Part shown: positions 1 to 12,675 of the stretch, in pieces
How the letters are laid out: each line of letters opens with the position of its first letter
How positions within the stretch are numbered: the stretch's first letter is position 1
From: Lasiosphaeris hirsuta
Lineage: Eukaryota > Ascomycota > Sordariomycetes > Sordariales > Lasiosphaeriaceae
Assembly (NCBI GenBank): GCA_030549175.1
Contig: JAUKUA010000007.1
Span: 3,596,001-3,660,000 of the forward strand
Direction: 5' to 3'
Length of the DNA stretch: 64,000 bases
Notes under the pieces: generated by a model
Told to the model about the DNA's origin: nothing
Databases searched by the model: none
The model's input: the letters and a program-made list of their open reading frames with translations, nothing else
Position numbers and translations under genes: made by a program

Positions 1-1197
1 TAATCTGACTTCAACCCAAAAAGACGCTCATTCTCGGCAAATTGGTCCCATCCGGCATTATTAGCCTTCTCCAGGCTGCCCTCCGTGTCATCAGTGGATT
101 CGGGGACCCATGGCTTGAGAGCCCGCTCGGCTCCAAGGCGTGTGTTCGAGATGGCTGTGTCGGTTCGGAATGAGGAACGACTCCCTGTAACAAAGGCATC
201 AGATATGGACCAACAAGGGGCACCGGCCCTAAACATACCATTGAGGGCCTTCCCGTCAACCTTGCCGGCGTTACCAGTCAAGACACGCGCATCAATGATA
301 TCCTTCCGTTGAAACGACATTGTAGACTGCTGACTTCTACCAGCTCCGTTGGTTATATCTGCAGAATTGGGCGACTTCTTCTGCTGGACCATGGTAAGCC
401 GACAGCTTGTCGACTCAGGCCCGTTGTTGTAGGTGCCCTCGAACTCAGCGCCGCTGGCGAGAGTGATGCGTACACGTTGGCCCTGCAATGAAATTGGTAA
501 GATTACTTTCCAGTCCCCGGGGTAGATAGAGAAGGTTTCTAGGTGATTGGGATTATTGGGATTACGTTGGGGCTCATACAAGCCCACACATTTATTTTCA
601 AGTCTGCTGACAGGGTCCGCAGTGGGCGAAATGGCAACGTAAACAAAAAGCTAAGACTAACCTCGCGGAGGGAGCTGGTTGCGGACTGCTTGCTCTGCAA
701 ATTGAAGTTGTTCTGTGGAGTTTGCGATCGACCAGTGATGGGATTCTTGTTCGAGGTCCAGGCCTTCTGCTGCTGGACTGGAGGCTGTCTGCGCGGGCGT
801 CAGTCAATTTCGGGGTCAACGGCTGCTTCCTGGGCGGAGCAGGCACAGCCAGCACGGAAGGCGATGCAGGTCTGAGATAAGGGAGCTGCAGGCTGAATGG
901 ATGCTGCCACGACAAAAAGAGTGCAGAAGGGGAGAAGCAGGTGAGGGTGCGGAAAGGGGGTGGTCTTTGTTGTCGGGTGGATGCGAGGCTTAAAAAGTCG
1001 GGGGGGTGCGTGGGAAGGGGTCTCGTGTCTCACCTCGCTGTCGGATTAGAAGCGGTCGCCTCTGACGGTCTCCCTCGCTGGTCGCTGAGTTTGCTGCTGT
1101 AGGAAGGTCGCGAGGTGGGCGACTTGATGTCGGGTGTGGTCGATTGAGATGCTGACGGAGAAGAGGTGGGTTTTGAGGTCGACGATCGGTCGTCCAT
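1..1197 (-). CDS. PBP1: Ataxin-2 / Pbp1 orthologue, N-terminal part (runs off the left edge)
   Basis: Four exons on the minus strand: 1197-1034, 788-662, 482-239 and 184 to beyond position 1. Each junction has GT-AG ends and a consistent phase (introns 789-1033, 483-661, 185-238). The start is the ATG at 1197-1195, followed by a Ser/Thr/Pro-rich leader. Exon 3 encodes an Sm-like strand pattern (GQRVRITLASGAEFEGTYNN) and exon 3/4 encode SFRTDTAIS, ALKPWVPE and the LsmAD signature GWDQFAENERLFGLKSDY, where the window ends. In the family, Pbp1/ataxin-2 binds poly(A)-binding protein and RNA, and acts in mRNA stability, stress granules and TOR signalling. The 179-nt intron 483-661 could hide a micro-exon, because the Sm-fold start looks short. 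The C-terminal half, including any PAM2 motif, lies outside the window. Confidence 0.85.
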
Positions 1198-4100
1198 GCT
1201 TCCTGTACGCTTCCAGTGAGCGCTGGTCGCACTTTTGGAAACTTTGGGGGAAGAGGTGCGGGCGGGAAAGATGGCGCGGAAGCGGCAGAGGTGTTTGTAT
1301 GAATTGGGCGAATCAGAGGGCCCAGGTCGTGCGACTTGGTTGAATGGTGGGTTGGATGTGCACCAGCGACAGATCGATTTGCATGGGCCCGGGGTGGTCA
1401 GTAACGACGGCTGCCACGCTACGAGATCTGGCTGGGGGCCGTCGCTGCTGGCTGCTTGCTGGAGGCTGTGTTGGATGCCGCGCCGAAGGGGAAAAGACTA
1501 AGGTGGCACAATGAATTTCGTCAAGCAAAATAAACGAAATCCGTGCTCGAAGACGTACAACAGGCGCATCGATGCCCTCCCGTATCTGTCTTGCGGTGCA
1601 CGATGCCGAGCTGGCGAGCTGGACGCTAGGATGTTGATGCAGGGCAGGAGAGCCAAAAGCCGTGGGATCCCAACGAGCCAAGTTAGAGAGCAAGAGCGGG
1701 CCGGCGCCTTACGGCTTGGCGATGGTGCTGATTGCGATGTAGACGAGTCGAGACGAAGCTGTACAATCGTCGCTGTGCTTGTTCTTCTTGTTTTGGAATT
1801 GCTTTGCCGACAGAGGGCTGGCGGCCTTTGGGCGGGGAAAGCAGAAAGCTCGACGGAGAGCTGTTGCACGAGGGCGAAGCCCAGAAGGGACGGGCGCGGC
1901 CAACAGACTGAGCGTGCGGGTTTACGGTTTGTTGGGTCGAAGGAGGGCTTGTTTCCGAGGCCGAGGTATGGGAAAGTCCACGTAAAAAGAGCCAGGAAGA
2001 TGACCCCCTGAGAACCTACTACAGAGGAGGTTTGGCGACGACAGCAAGGCCCCGTTCCAGAGACGTCGAGAAATGTTGGTACGTAGCCCAGCTGGTCTCG
2101 CCGTCTCGCAGGAGCGGGCAAGCACAGGCAGTCTCCGCTAGTACTATTTGAGCCAAGCCATCCTTGGCACACAGGGATCTCCCAGTAGCGGCACGTGATA
2201 CTCCATCTAGGTGCTGCTGTGCTGTGCTGTGCTAAAGCTCTTTCCTTGTCCTGGGGAAAGGCAAGTCAGAGGATCAAGCAATTTGACGGCGACCTTGGCT
2301 GCTCTTTGTTTTAGCTTCTTTTCTCAAAAGGCAGCCTCCAAGGTCTTGGATGACTTTTGCGCAATTCATCGCTATATATTGATCACAATCCCGATTGTAC
2401 TGCACATACAACTTGGCAGTAGACCCAGCTCAACGTACTCAACAGGAAGTCAGCTGTTTTCGCCGCCCGAGCGCCATGATCGGGAAGCCCATCCACATTG
2501 GCTCCTCTCGCCCCTCGAAACCTTGAGAACGCATATTTACTCCGCAATGCCTATGACCCGGCACTGGTAACCGAGGGTGCCCATGGCCCCAATGCGGCCT
2601 CTGATCGGGAATGACTGGCTCTTAAAATACCTGGGTTTATGACTCGCCTGCGCTGGTGTTGACCTCGGTCATTGCAGCGCTCGCTGGGGTGGTATGATCC
2701 AGGTGTCAGGGAAAACCACCCTGTTGATTAGATTGGAGGGGGCTGCCGAGTGCCTGGCTCTCTCGGTGGTGCGACTTGACTATCTCTCCTCCCAATGAAT
2801 TTCTCCATCAAGCTCAGGCACGCAAAAAGTTCGTGCCAATAGGATGGGATTTCAGCTCCGGAGGGTCAGAGACGGGGACGGTGGTGCAAGTCGCTGGTCC
2901 GCAAAATTCAGATCTGCGAGCCCCAGAGTTTTTCCATGCCTGTCCTCTCTCCCTCTCTTCGACGTCGGGCTTTTTAGTCGAAACGTCGTCATTGATATCG
3001 AACCCGAGTTTTGCTTTTTTTCCTCCTTCTTTTCGATTTTTCTTCTTTTCGCGGCCCACAGAGTTTTCCCATCCTTCTCACCAAGCTGCAAACGGCCCGA
3101 CCTCAGTATCTCAAATTGAAAAGGTTTCCCCACACGCCTCCTCCTGTAGTTTGGTAGGTGCTTCCCTCCACCTCTATGAAGCTTGCTGTTGCTGCTCGCC
3201 AGGACCTGGCTGGCACATCATACTACGCTACTACCCCGCCGAACCCTTTGACCCGAGCTCGGCTCCATAGGCACTGAGACAGACCTACGCGTGGAGGTGT
3301 CGAAGCTCTTTGGTATTTCAATCAACCCGCTTCATTGTGATGTCATCGCCACGCAACTGGCAACATCATCACATCGTAGTAACCTGCAGCCGATTTGTTG
3401 GTGAGAGGTGCTCCATACCTATGTTTTGCTGCATTGGCTGCATCTCGAAAAGCCTTTCCCGTACGTTATTTTGGGTGCCCCGACGAGGTCTAGAACCCCA
3501 GAACGGGAGATCGACATCATCCCGGCATCTGAGGCTCCCAAGCATCAATCTTCTCACGATATCTCCCTGTTCCTGCAGCAACCCATCTGTCTGCAATTCG
3601 ATGCCGGTGTCCAATTATGGCTGCGATCTACTAAATTTGGGCTACGTGCTTCTTTGCCCCTCCTCTGACTGTTCCAGCTACAGAGCTCTCATGGCTTTGT
3701 ATGCTCTAGCTGAGGGGCATGACATGCTCCGCACGAGCTTCCCGCCGCCTCATTACTCGAGTATAGCTCAGGGCGGCCTGGCAATTCCATGCTCCATGTA
3801 TATGATATGTATGACGTACAATCAAGCTGCCAAGGTCCCCTCACCCACCCTACCATGCTATTAGATTGCAACACCATCTTTCTCCTGCATCACCACGAAT
3901 AAATGAAGCTAAAAGTCCGCCGGGTCTATGTAGGAAAACCCGTATGTCGTTACCCATAAATAATAAAGATGTAAAAGAAGACCTAGGGGATTGTGACGGT
4001 GTCGTTCCCCCGGTGATATTTTACCTAGCCCGCCACAGTCGAAACCGCACACTAGGAGAAACTTATGTCGACACAGAACCCCATATCGTAAAAGATGACC

Positions 4101-4563
4101 AGTTTTTATCGAACAAAGAGATATCAAGCTATATTATACCATATTCTCTACTCCTTATCTTATCGTATATGACCCCCCTCCCCCCTCCCCCCCCCCCCCC
4201 CAAAAAAAAAAAAAAAAAAAAACGCAAAAAAAGTCGTGAGGCAACGCCATACCCGGCGTTTTAGAACATTTGACAGGGTGATTCTCTACTCTTTACTAAG
4301 CAGGGTTGTCAATCCCATAATCTTTGCCATGACCTCTATGACCACATGATAACCGCTTGAGGTTGTGGATGCCCAAACGAGCTTGTGTTAGTTTTGGCTG
4401 CTATCCAGTAGCTGACTTTAATTCTACCTATAACTCTCCACGCCCATGGCCCAGAAATATACCAAAAACAAAACCAAGAGAAAAGGGGGCCATTCACAAA
4501 TCAACAATCCCATTTCCAGCAACAACCTTGCGACCAAAAAAGAAAGAAAACCTCAAGGCTCTC
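1198..4563. other. Gene-free stretch between PBP1 and the monooxygenase
   Basis: About 3.4 kb upstream of the Pbp1 start and downstream of the monooxygenase stop. Open frames here (for example 3310-3864 plus, 1498-2172 minus) have no recognisable domain and no coherent splice structure. The stretch presumably holds the PBP1 promoter and 5' leader and the monooxygenase 3' end. Near its right end is the C/A homopolymer block listed separately. I see no RNA gene in it. Confidence 0.5.
4172..4222. repeat. Poly-C / poly-A compound homopolymer
   Basis: C-rich runs (the longest about 15 C, ending at 4201) are followed directly by 21 A (4202-4222). It is one of several long homopolymers in the window and lies downstream of the monooxygenase stop. 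Confidence 0.9.
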
Positions 4564-5959
4564 TCATGACCTGGAGTGAAACTTTACCCTCAAGGCCATC
4601 CACTTCGCAAACACCTCCTCGGGCGTGCCGCCCACCTCGTGATGCCACACCCTCGCCGACTCATGCGTCAGCCGCGCAAACCTCTCGGCCCGCGGCCACA
4701 TCTCCTCCTCGTACTCCTCCACCGCGCGCTCCAGCCCGCCCTCGGTGCCCTCGCCGGCAGCCCGCACGATGGCCCGCGCCAGCACCAGCGCGTCCATCAG
4801 CGCTACGTTGACGCCCTCGCCCGCGAATGGCGTCATGAGGTGCGCCGCGTCCCCGATCAGGGTGGCCCCCTTGGTGTGGGCCCAGCGGAAGCCTACCGGG
4901 AGCTGGTACAGGGTCCGCGGGACGGGGGCGGTTTGCGCAGCGAGGAGCGCCGAGATCAGGACCGGGTGCCAGGCGCGGTACCAGGGCGAGGCCGAGGGCG
5001 TGGTGAGGGCGGCTTGGACTGACGTCAGTGAGTGCGCGTCGAAGCCGCACTCGTCGGCGTTGGCCCAGTCTTCGGAGGAGACGGCGAGGGCGAGGGAGAT
5101 TTGGATGCTGCCGTCGCCGAGTTGCTGGAAGAGTATGAGTTTGAGCCCAGACTGGACAACGCCGCGATTAGAGATGAACAAGCATACCTGAAGCGCAACA
5201 CGACAGCCGTTGTCGGATGCAAAAAGGTTGCCGCCGCGCACGGCTGCGTGGACGGCCGGAGCGGTCGTCGCAGCTGAGGGGATGGAGAGCTGCAGGAGCC
5301 CGATGCCAGAGAAGTCGGGTTTGGCAATCGCTGGGCAGATTACGGCGCGGATTTTACTCCTATGTCGAGGTTAGTCGGGTATCTTCCGGTACGAACCCAT
5401 GAACCCCCGTGGGGTTTGGCGTGGACGGGGAGGAGACATACCAAGCGCCGTCGGCACCAACAACAAGATCGAAGCCCGACTCGGGCGCCCCCCTGAGAAA
5501 GGTGAGGGTACCCGTCTCAGGGTCAAAGCCTGTGAGGTGGCTATTCCAGTTGATGATGGACGGAGGAAGCGCCTCGGTGAGGATACGCCGGAGATCGGCT
5601 CGGTCGATCTCGGGGCGCTGCTCGGCGAGGCCCGCCCGGGGCTTCCCCGAAGCGTCTAAATCGGACGGGGTGAGGCTGGGGCCCCGCTCAAACAGGATCT
5701 TGAGGTCCTTGTCTGTGATCTGCATCGCGTCGCCGTCATACCGCGCTTTGGAAAGGAACTGCTCGAAGAGGCCGGCCTCCTTGACGGCGGCCAGGCCGGT
5801 CGTTGTGTGCAAGTCCAGCGTGCCGCCCTGCGAGCGATAGTTGGGCGAGGCTTCGCCTTCGAAAACGGTCACGGAGATGTTGGCGAGGTGGAGCAGGCGC
5901 GCGAGCATGCAGCCCGCTGGACCGGCGCCGATGATGGCGATCTTGGGAGAGGTTGTCAT
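4564..5959 (-). CDS. FAD-dependent monooxygenase, TetX / PHBH-like
   Basis: Three exons, 5959-5442, 5359-5188 and 5124-4564, give 416 residues. Introns 5360-5441 (GTATGT...CATAG) and 5125-5187 (GTATGC...TTCCAG) have clean ends. The second is 63 nt with no in-frame stop, so retention would only insert 21 residues, but removing it restores the family pattern VALQ-QLGDGSIQI. Visible motifs are the N-terminal Rossmann GAGPAG (residues 11-16), the ADGAWSKIR segment (DG motif) across intron 1, and the FAD ribityl-binding GDAAHLMTPFAGEG near residue 321. This is the class A flavoprotein hydroxylase fold closest to tetracycline-inactivating TetX-like enzymes; these use NAD(P)H and O2 to hydroxylate aromatic or polyketide substrates. 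No biosynthetic partner gene lies beside it, so the substrate is unknown. There is no signal peptide, so it is probably cytosolic. Confidence 0.88.
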
Positions 5960-6855
5960 GGTGTTGAGCGACTGGAAGGTGATAACCTCGTTGCTGGTGT
6001 AAGTTCTGGCTTTTTGTCTTGGTTTTGTGTTGAGTGTTGATGCTGAATCTTGACCTCCAAGATGACGGGGTCGGAAGCTCTTATGCTCTTGGCAGTCTGT
6101 AAGCACAGCGCGAGGAACAGAGCCATCGCGGCTTCGGCATTCGCGACGTCGCTTGCGTATTTCGTACACGCGGGGTTGCGTACGTCGCACACGCAGGATT
6201 GCGCATTGTTGTTTTGCAAAAATAGGGAGGTAGTCTCCGAGCATACATACCAATTGGCGAGCGAGCGAAGCGGAGCTCCGAGCCGAAGGGGTGCGGGCTG
6301 AGACGGAATACCAAGACGGGCCAAGGCGGGCCCAGGCGGGGGGGGGCTCAGTTCGGCCGGCGATGACGATGCAGAGATTACCAGCTCGGTCAATTCGGCG
6401 ATTGCGACGAGAGAGGACCTATCCATACGTCAAGTGGAGGTTCGCATCGCTGCAAGACATGCCCTGATTGATCGATGCACTATTGATTGTGGCTGACATC
6501 ACCCAGATCTACCAAGATCTCGAGCCACTGGCATGGCACGCGGCACAGATCCAGCTCGGAGAGCCGTCGTATATACGGCGACGATACATCGTGCTCGCGT
6601 TTTCGAAAGACCGAGTTCAGCAAGGGCAATTCTGCCCATTGCATTAAAACATTAGGTATCTACAACGCTTCGTGTTTCTATTTACAGATGCATCAACATT
6701 AACCCCTCCTCTCCTCGTCCGCTCAGATAACCATGCATTTCCCTCCAATGATCCATCCGCATGGCACAGCTCCAATGTCGCATCAGCAATCCAACACGAT
6801 AACCCAGGCTAGTCACAATACCCGCGATACCCTCCTCCTTTTTGTTGTTTGGCGT
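5960..6855. other. Intergenic stretch upstream of the monooxygenase
   Basis: This holds the monooxygenase promoter side and the 3' flank of the small wall-protein gene. Frames read through it without recognisable domains. Around 6140-6210 short near-repeats of a cgtacgcac-like motif occur; I could not assign them a role. Confidence 0.4.
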
Positions 6856-7212
6856 TTAGACAACAAGGCCGGCAGCGACAGCGAGGCCGAGAACCGCCAT
6901 GGCAAACTGAGAGCGGCTGGTAACGCCATTGGCACCAGCAGCCGAAACAGCAGAAGTAGTCGAAGACGGGGCCGAAGAGGTCGTGGACCCAGATCCAGAT
7001 CCCGAAGAGGTGGTGGTCGTCAGGGTCGTGGAAGAAGACTTGGTCTTCGTGCTGCTCGACTCGGTCAAGGAGGTATAGCAGTAGTCCGAGGAGGTACCGT
7101 TGGCATACGCCGGCTTCGAGATAGTGGCACTCGGGGCTGTGGTGACCGATGTCTCCTGAGCCATGGCCACGGCGGCCGCGAAGGCGGTAAGAAGAATAGC
7201 CTTGATCTGCAT
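6856..7212 (-). CDS. Small GPI-anchored Ser/Thr-rich cell-surface protein
   Basis: Single exon, 118 residues. The open frame extends further upstream, but the ATG at 7212 gives a textbook secretion signal (MQIKAILLTAFAAAVAMA, cleavage expected before QE), so I choose it. The mature part has one short aromatic/Cys patch (SSDYCYTSL) and then a long Ser/Thr/Gly tract (about residues 45-90), typical of O-mannosylated wall proteins. The C-terminus is a small-residue region followed by a hydrophobic tail (FAMAVLGLAVAAGLVV) with no charged residue after it, the pattern of a GPI-attachment signal. It is probably exported to the plasma membrane or cell wall. No catalytic domain is visible and I cannot name an orthologue. 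Confidence 0.75.
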   Translation of the reverse strand: MQIKAILLTAFAAAVAMAQETSVTTAPSATISKPAYANGTSSDYCYTSLTESSSTKTKSSSTTLTTTTSSGSGSGSTTSSAPSSTTSAVSAAGANGVTSRSQFAMAVLGLAVAAGLVV

Positions 7213-9300
7213 CTTGACGAGTGTGCTGTCCGAAAGGGCAGAGTGGATCAGGAATGAGTGAGCGTGAGCGACAGTGGTCTTTGTCTGGATTATGAAGTCG
7301 GTTGACCTGAGCGAGTGGGGTTGGCAAGCTGACTTGAAAAGCGACGCTGGGACTGAGCTGAGCTGACAGTCCGGTTTGGGAGAGGGAGCGGCTGGATGCC
7401 TTCTTATTGAGAGGCCCGTTGCCCGGGCTGGGGATGAGGGCCAGCGCGGCTCCCCATGCCATCTGAAGCAATGAAAAAAAAAAGGACCGGGTCCGAAAGG
7501 AGCGGCTGCTCTAGCTGGTGCATGGAGGCGTGGGATGGACAGGGTGATCACGAACGCCTCCCGAACCAGGCATGAAATTGGAGCAAAACAATTGGACAGA
7601 CGGCCACAGGCCAAGGAGCGCACCTCTCCGGGGCTTGTTTAGGGTGGGCATGGCTTGCTGCACTGGACATCGGTGTCAAGCAAGTCCCGGGCCTCGCGGC
7701 CTGCATACTGTGTATTTGCGTGATGCGGTGCGCCGCTGTGTGTGTCACTATGAAAAGGAACCCATTGGAGTGATGACCTGTCGCGGTGTCGATAATTGTT
7801 GCATATAAAAACTCAATTTGCAACGCTGGCCAGCACTGCTGGAGAGCTCAAATCAAGTTACGATGATCGTTGTCGAGTTGGGGTTACTGATCCAAGGATC
7901 TTGCAACCATTGCGAAATTAAGGGAGCCCTTTTCCATCCGACCACACCAGCTTCAGCCTTCAGGCCTGAAAGCAGGATGGTGAACTTGGGCAAGACCATG
8001 CAGCCTAGCACCAACGCGATGGAAAGTGCATGCGATGGATGTGGTAATGTTAACTGTCACTGTCACTGATGTGGAGTGCTTTTGTGCCTGTCAACTTGGT
8101 TGACGTGTTGACTTTCTGTGCCGTGGTTGACTCCATTCTGGACCAGCGCGTCCATGATAGACGCGGAGACCGAATGCAGTTCATGAGAAAAGGGGTGGAA
8201 CTTGATGAGAAGAAAGAGGCTTTGGGGGAAGCGTCTCGCAAACCGCAATATCTAACCGCACTTCCGATGCCTTTCGCAGTATTGATTTTGGCGTCGGCGG
8301 TTATGTTATTGAGCTGCTGTGCATGCATTCATCTGCATTTCATCGGCTGGTTCTGAACAAACAAGGGAATCTGGACGTCGTGGGCGTTGCGGTGCTGATG
8401 TGCTGGCGTTTCTGGTGCTTGGCGTCGGGTCGGAGCTGAAAGAAAAAGGAAAGGATGTGATGCGCGTTTCGAAACATGGAAAAACGCCAGAGCTTTTGGC
8501 GACCTTGGCGAACCGAGCCAAGCCTGTGTGGCGGAGCTGATGGTCAAGCCACACCTGAACTTGGAAGCGAGCCCCCTCTAGGTGATACAGTTGGTAAGAT
8601 GAACACAAATGTGGCTTTGATATGGGAAGAAAGGGCAGCTTTTTACTGAAACAAGAGGTGAAAAAAAAGACACTAAAATGTATAGAGGCAAATAAACCCT
8701 CAACTGTGCGTTCAAATGGGACCGGCTCTCCGGAGGAAGGCCCTATTAACGTTCCCCAGACTTATTTTTGCAAGTGACCCGCAGCAGGCTTGCTGTGGCA
8801 CAGGTGCCACAGTCACCCCCCTGTCCTTGCAGAGGTTGATCAACTCCGGTAAGGCGCCGTCCGAATCTGGGCTGGCTTGGGCCTGTGTGGATACGAGAAG
8901 CGTGATGACCAAATCCGATGGGCCAAATGGCAACCTCCACACCTGACTGAGCGCTTCGAGAACTCAGGCTCAACATTTGAATCACGAGGTGGGTCGGCGC
9001 TTCACCACTCGTCATCGCCATCGCCGTCGCCGTCGCCGCCGCTGCTTTTCCAACACTTTCGGCTCTAGCCATTCGAAATATCAGCCCGCTGAAACCCCGA
9101 CGCCCTCTGCCACCGACACAAGCACAGGTGCGCGCCGAGACTCGAAAATCCAAAAACAAATCCGCGCACACGCTCATTTGGATCGTCGAAACGTGTCAGC
9201 CATTTTCAACAGTGGCGGCCGAGGGGCGGCTTTGCCCGAGGGAGTCGCAGCCGTAGTGTCGCGATAGCAGGCCAGAGACAGCCTCTTCAGAGACACAGCC
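7213..9300. other. Gene-free stretch between the GPI protein and BUD6
   Basis: About 2.1 kb between divergently transcribed genes, likely holding both promoters and the BUD6 5' leader. A short reiterated cgccgtcg-type run occurs near 9015-9045. I find no protein with a recognisable domain and no tRNA. Confidence 0.4.
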
Positions 9301-12300
9301 ATGAATGGGACTATGAATGCACCAGGCCCTTCTCGCTCGATGCAGCGCCGGTCACCGGGAGCCGAGCCTGGCCCGCCGCCCAGCATTCCAGCGCGCTCCA
9401 TGTCGCCGGCCGTCGGCATGGGCATGGGCATGGGCGTGGGCACAAACGTCGGCGTTGCCCCTCGTTCATCGGGAGCAGGACGGTCCAACCTGGGTGGAGG
9501 TGGGAGTAGCAGCCGGCGGAACAATGTGAGTTTTGAATCTTCCGGTTTCCACCTCTTCTCCCGTCATCAGCCCTGCAACTATGAAGCACCAAGACAGTCC
9601 CAATTAGGTCGCGGCTTCATGCGGCGCCGGCCTCTGGGAAGTTTGCCTGATCTACCTTGGCTTCGCAACTGTATCGTCACATCACCACATTACCCTTCTG
9701 CCACCAAGCTCCTCTCTTGTCGTGTATTTCTCTCTATGTGTGCGACCTCTTCGTGAGCTCATCCCAACCACAACCGACAACTACCCACCTCTTCCACCTC
9801 TTCCACCTCTTTCATCTCTTTTGCATCTTCTGTATATGATTTACCCCGCCACGTACTGACCATGGCTTCGACCAAAAAGTCATCGGGCGGCACCGCTGTA
9901 CCATTGTCGCAGATCGAAAAGAGTGTCACACACCTTCTCGTCGCGACCAAGCAGCTCCTCGAGACTCTGACGCAATGGTCGCGAGGCAACGCCACCGACA
10001 CCCAGGTGTCCGACGTCTATGTGCGGCTAGGATATGAGTTTAACATGGCTTGCCGCGCGTTCACAGCCATAAATGTCGACACGTCGGATCTGGGCAACGT
10101 TCCCGAATCGTTGAGAAATATTCTCGAGGCCACGCTGAGCCAAGAGGCCAGCGTCGAGAGCTTGGAAAAGTACCTGCCCAAGATACGCGACATCATCATC
10201 AACTTGCTACATGGTCTGAAGAGGAAACAGCAGAAGTTGAGACAGAAACAAGCGCGGGATAGGGAAAATGGCGTGGCCGGTGATCAGAACGGCGGCGGCG
10301 GTCCTCCTGTCGCCGGCGTTAATTCTGGTCCAGGTCGGACAACAAGCAGCAGCACAGTGGGAAGTGTGAATTCTGGATTGACCAACCTGCTGAATGAGGG
10401 AATCGAAAACGGGTACCGACCCGATGTGCAGAGGGACGATGCCAGGAATAGCAATTCTCCCACAAGGCGGCTGCCGACGCAACGCGATCAATCACGAGGT
10501 TCTGCAACCTCGGAGCAGTCCAGTCTCTCGAGTAATACTATGCAGAATATTCCTGTCCTCCCACCATATCCCGGTGACGATTCAACGATACCAACAGCCG
10601 CCTCGGCAGGCGACCTGAATAACCTCGATAACTTTCCTCCTCCGCCTCCGCCCCCTAAGCAGCAGAGCGCTTTGGCCGCTCTGCAGAGAGGGGGGGACTT
10701 GGAGAGACGGGCATCGCGGAGATACTCGGCATATCAAATATCCAAGCACCTGGGCGCGCCTGGTGCCGGGATCCCCATGCTTCCGCCGCAAACTACGCCG
10801 ATACCCAACCGTGGCCGAGGCGAGGTCAGGGAATCCATGCGGGCGATGCAGGCGAGGGAAAACATCCGCCACAAGCGGAACGAATCCAGCCAGTCCCGCA
10901 ATGTAGCGGTAGATTCTTCACCTGTGCGCGTTCCGAGCCGGGTGTCGGAAGAGCCCGAGGATAATGCGCTCGAACCTCTCCCTGCTGTAGCGAGAAGTGA
11001 CAGCTTCACCGTCGATTCGCCAGACGAGAAGTTTCTTAAGCCCAGCGCTACTCTGAATGGGCCGCCTTCGGATGCGCTGCCGATTATGGGCCTGGAGGAG
11101 GCAGACGAGCCTAAGCCTAGCAAACCCGCAATAACGAGAGCGCCGCCGTCGACGACTGTGCGGCCCCCGACTCCGGACAAGCAGACGAGCCCTTTTATGC
11201 TGGAGAATTCCCCGCCGTTAACAAAAGAGCTGACCCTCTTTTTACAATACAAGTCAAAGGTCAAAAAATTTATGCTCCCAGAAGGATACGATGAGCTGTC
11301 GGTTGGCCGTTTACAGCTTGCGTTTATTGAGAAATTTTCGTGGAACACGCAACAAAATGGAGCCGACCTGCCCGACATCTATATTCAGGATCCGGTATCG
11401 GGTGTGCGCCACGAGCTTGAGGACTTGTCTGATATCAAGGATCGTACTGTATTAGTACTTAATGTTGAGCCCTTGGATGAGGTCAAGAGGCACATTGACG
11501 AGGGTCTGGGCTCGATAAAGAGGCTAGTCGAGGAGGTCAAGCAAAACATGGACGGTCAAGGCGCCGCCATCCAAAGGGTGTCGGAGCGTCAGCAGGAAAC
11601 CGCCAAGGACGTTGCTCGACTGGCTGCTGCACCACCGACTATCCTGACGCCACCTGCCGACTCCCCTCGATCCGCAGGCCCTGCTGGGATGCGCAAGCTG
11701 AACCCAGCCCAGACGTCGGAGATCCAGAGCCTGCGGCGCGACCTGGCAGTTCTTCGGCAAACCTACTCCAATTTTCAGGCCGAAGTGCAGGATTCCATGG
11801 CGGCGCTGCGGACCAAGGCCAACAGCGTCAAGGCGGTGGCGGCCAAGGTATCATTGTCGGGCCTCGATGCCGATACGGGACGGTCGTATGTGGTGAATGG
11901 GCGCAAGCAGCTCAACGTTGACAGCGACCGGCTCGTCAACAAAGTAGACGACCTTCAAGACCTCGTCGAGGATCTGCGCAAAGACGTGGTCAACCGCGGG
12001 GTGCGGCCGCTACCGAGGCAGCTCGAGTCGGTGACTAAGGATATCACGACGCTCACCAAGGAGCTCAAGCGCATGGAAGACTACATGAAGCAAGAAAAGC
12101 CGCTCTGGACCAAGATTTGGGAGAAGGAGCTCGAGGACGTGTGCCAGGGCCGCGATGAGCTGCGGCTGATGGAGGACCTGATGGTGGACCTGCGCGACGA
12201 CTTGGAGAAGGCGTCGGAGACGTTTGCGCTTGTCGAGCAGGCGACCAAGGAGCAGATGAAGGACATCGGCACGGGCGGTGGGGCACAGATGGGGAGGCAG

Positions 12301-12675
12301 TTCACCAAGGTGCTGCTGAACTCCGTTAGCACGGTGGATCCCAACGCGGCGAAGGAGGGCGTGCTCGGCGAGGTGCGCGCTCTGCAACCCAACCACGAGA
12401 ACCGACTAGAGGCGATTGAGCGGGCCGAGAAGCTCCGGCAGAAGGATCTGGAGAGCAGGAACGGCAACCCCCTGACGAAAGAGCTCACGGATTTTGTTGG
12501 AGAGAATAAGCTCAAGAAGTCGGGCGGGTTTGAGGAGGTGGAGAGGGCCCGGAAGGCCAAGGATGATCGGATACGCAGGGAAGTATGGGAGAGGCAAAAT
12601 GGGATTGTGGTGATAGCAGAGGGGGAGGAGGCTGTTCCTGAGGAGAGCGGCGAGGGAGTGGCTTCGCCGACGTGA
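9301..12675 (+). CDS. BUD6: Bud6 / AIP3 actin-interacting polarity factor
   Basis: The best model joins 9301-9525 to 9880-12675 (1006 residues): donor GTGAGT at 9526, branch site TACTGAC near 9854, acceptor AAG at 9877-9879, phase kept. The alternative is a start at the well-placed ATG 9862, giving 937 residues in one exon. The N-terminal block IEKSVTHLLVATKQLLETLT and the helical segment to about residue 200 are highly characteristic of fungal Bud6. A Pro/Ser-rich disordered middle follows, then the AIP3 domain from TKELTLFLQYKSKVKKFMLPEG to near the C-terminus, rich in predicted coiled coil. In the family Bud6 binds actin monomers and formins and sits at the hyphal tip and septa, where it promotes actin-cable nucleation. 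The acidic tail ends in EEAVPEESGEG. Confidence 0.9.

Noticed and set aside
1498..2172. 224-residue minus-strand frame upstream of PBP1
   Set aside because: No domain and overlapping open frames on both strands; best explained as leader or promoter sequence.
3310..3864. 184-residue plus-strand frame
   Set aside because: Composition is not protein-like and nothing around it supports a gene.
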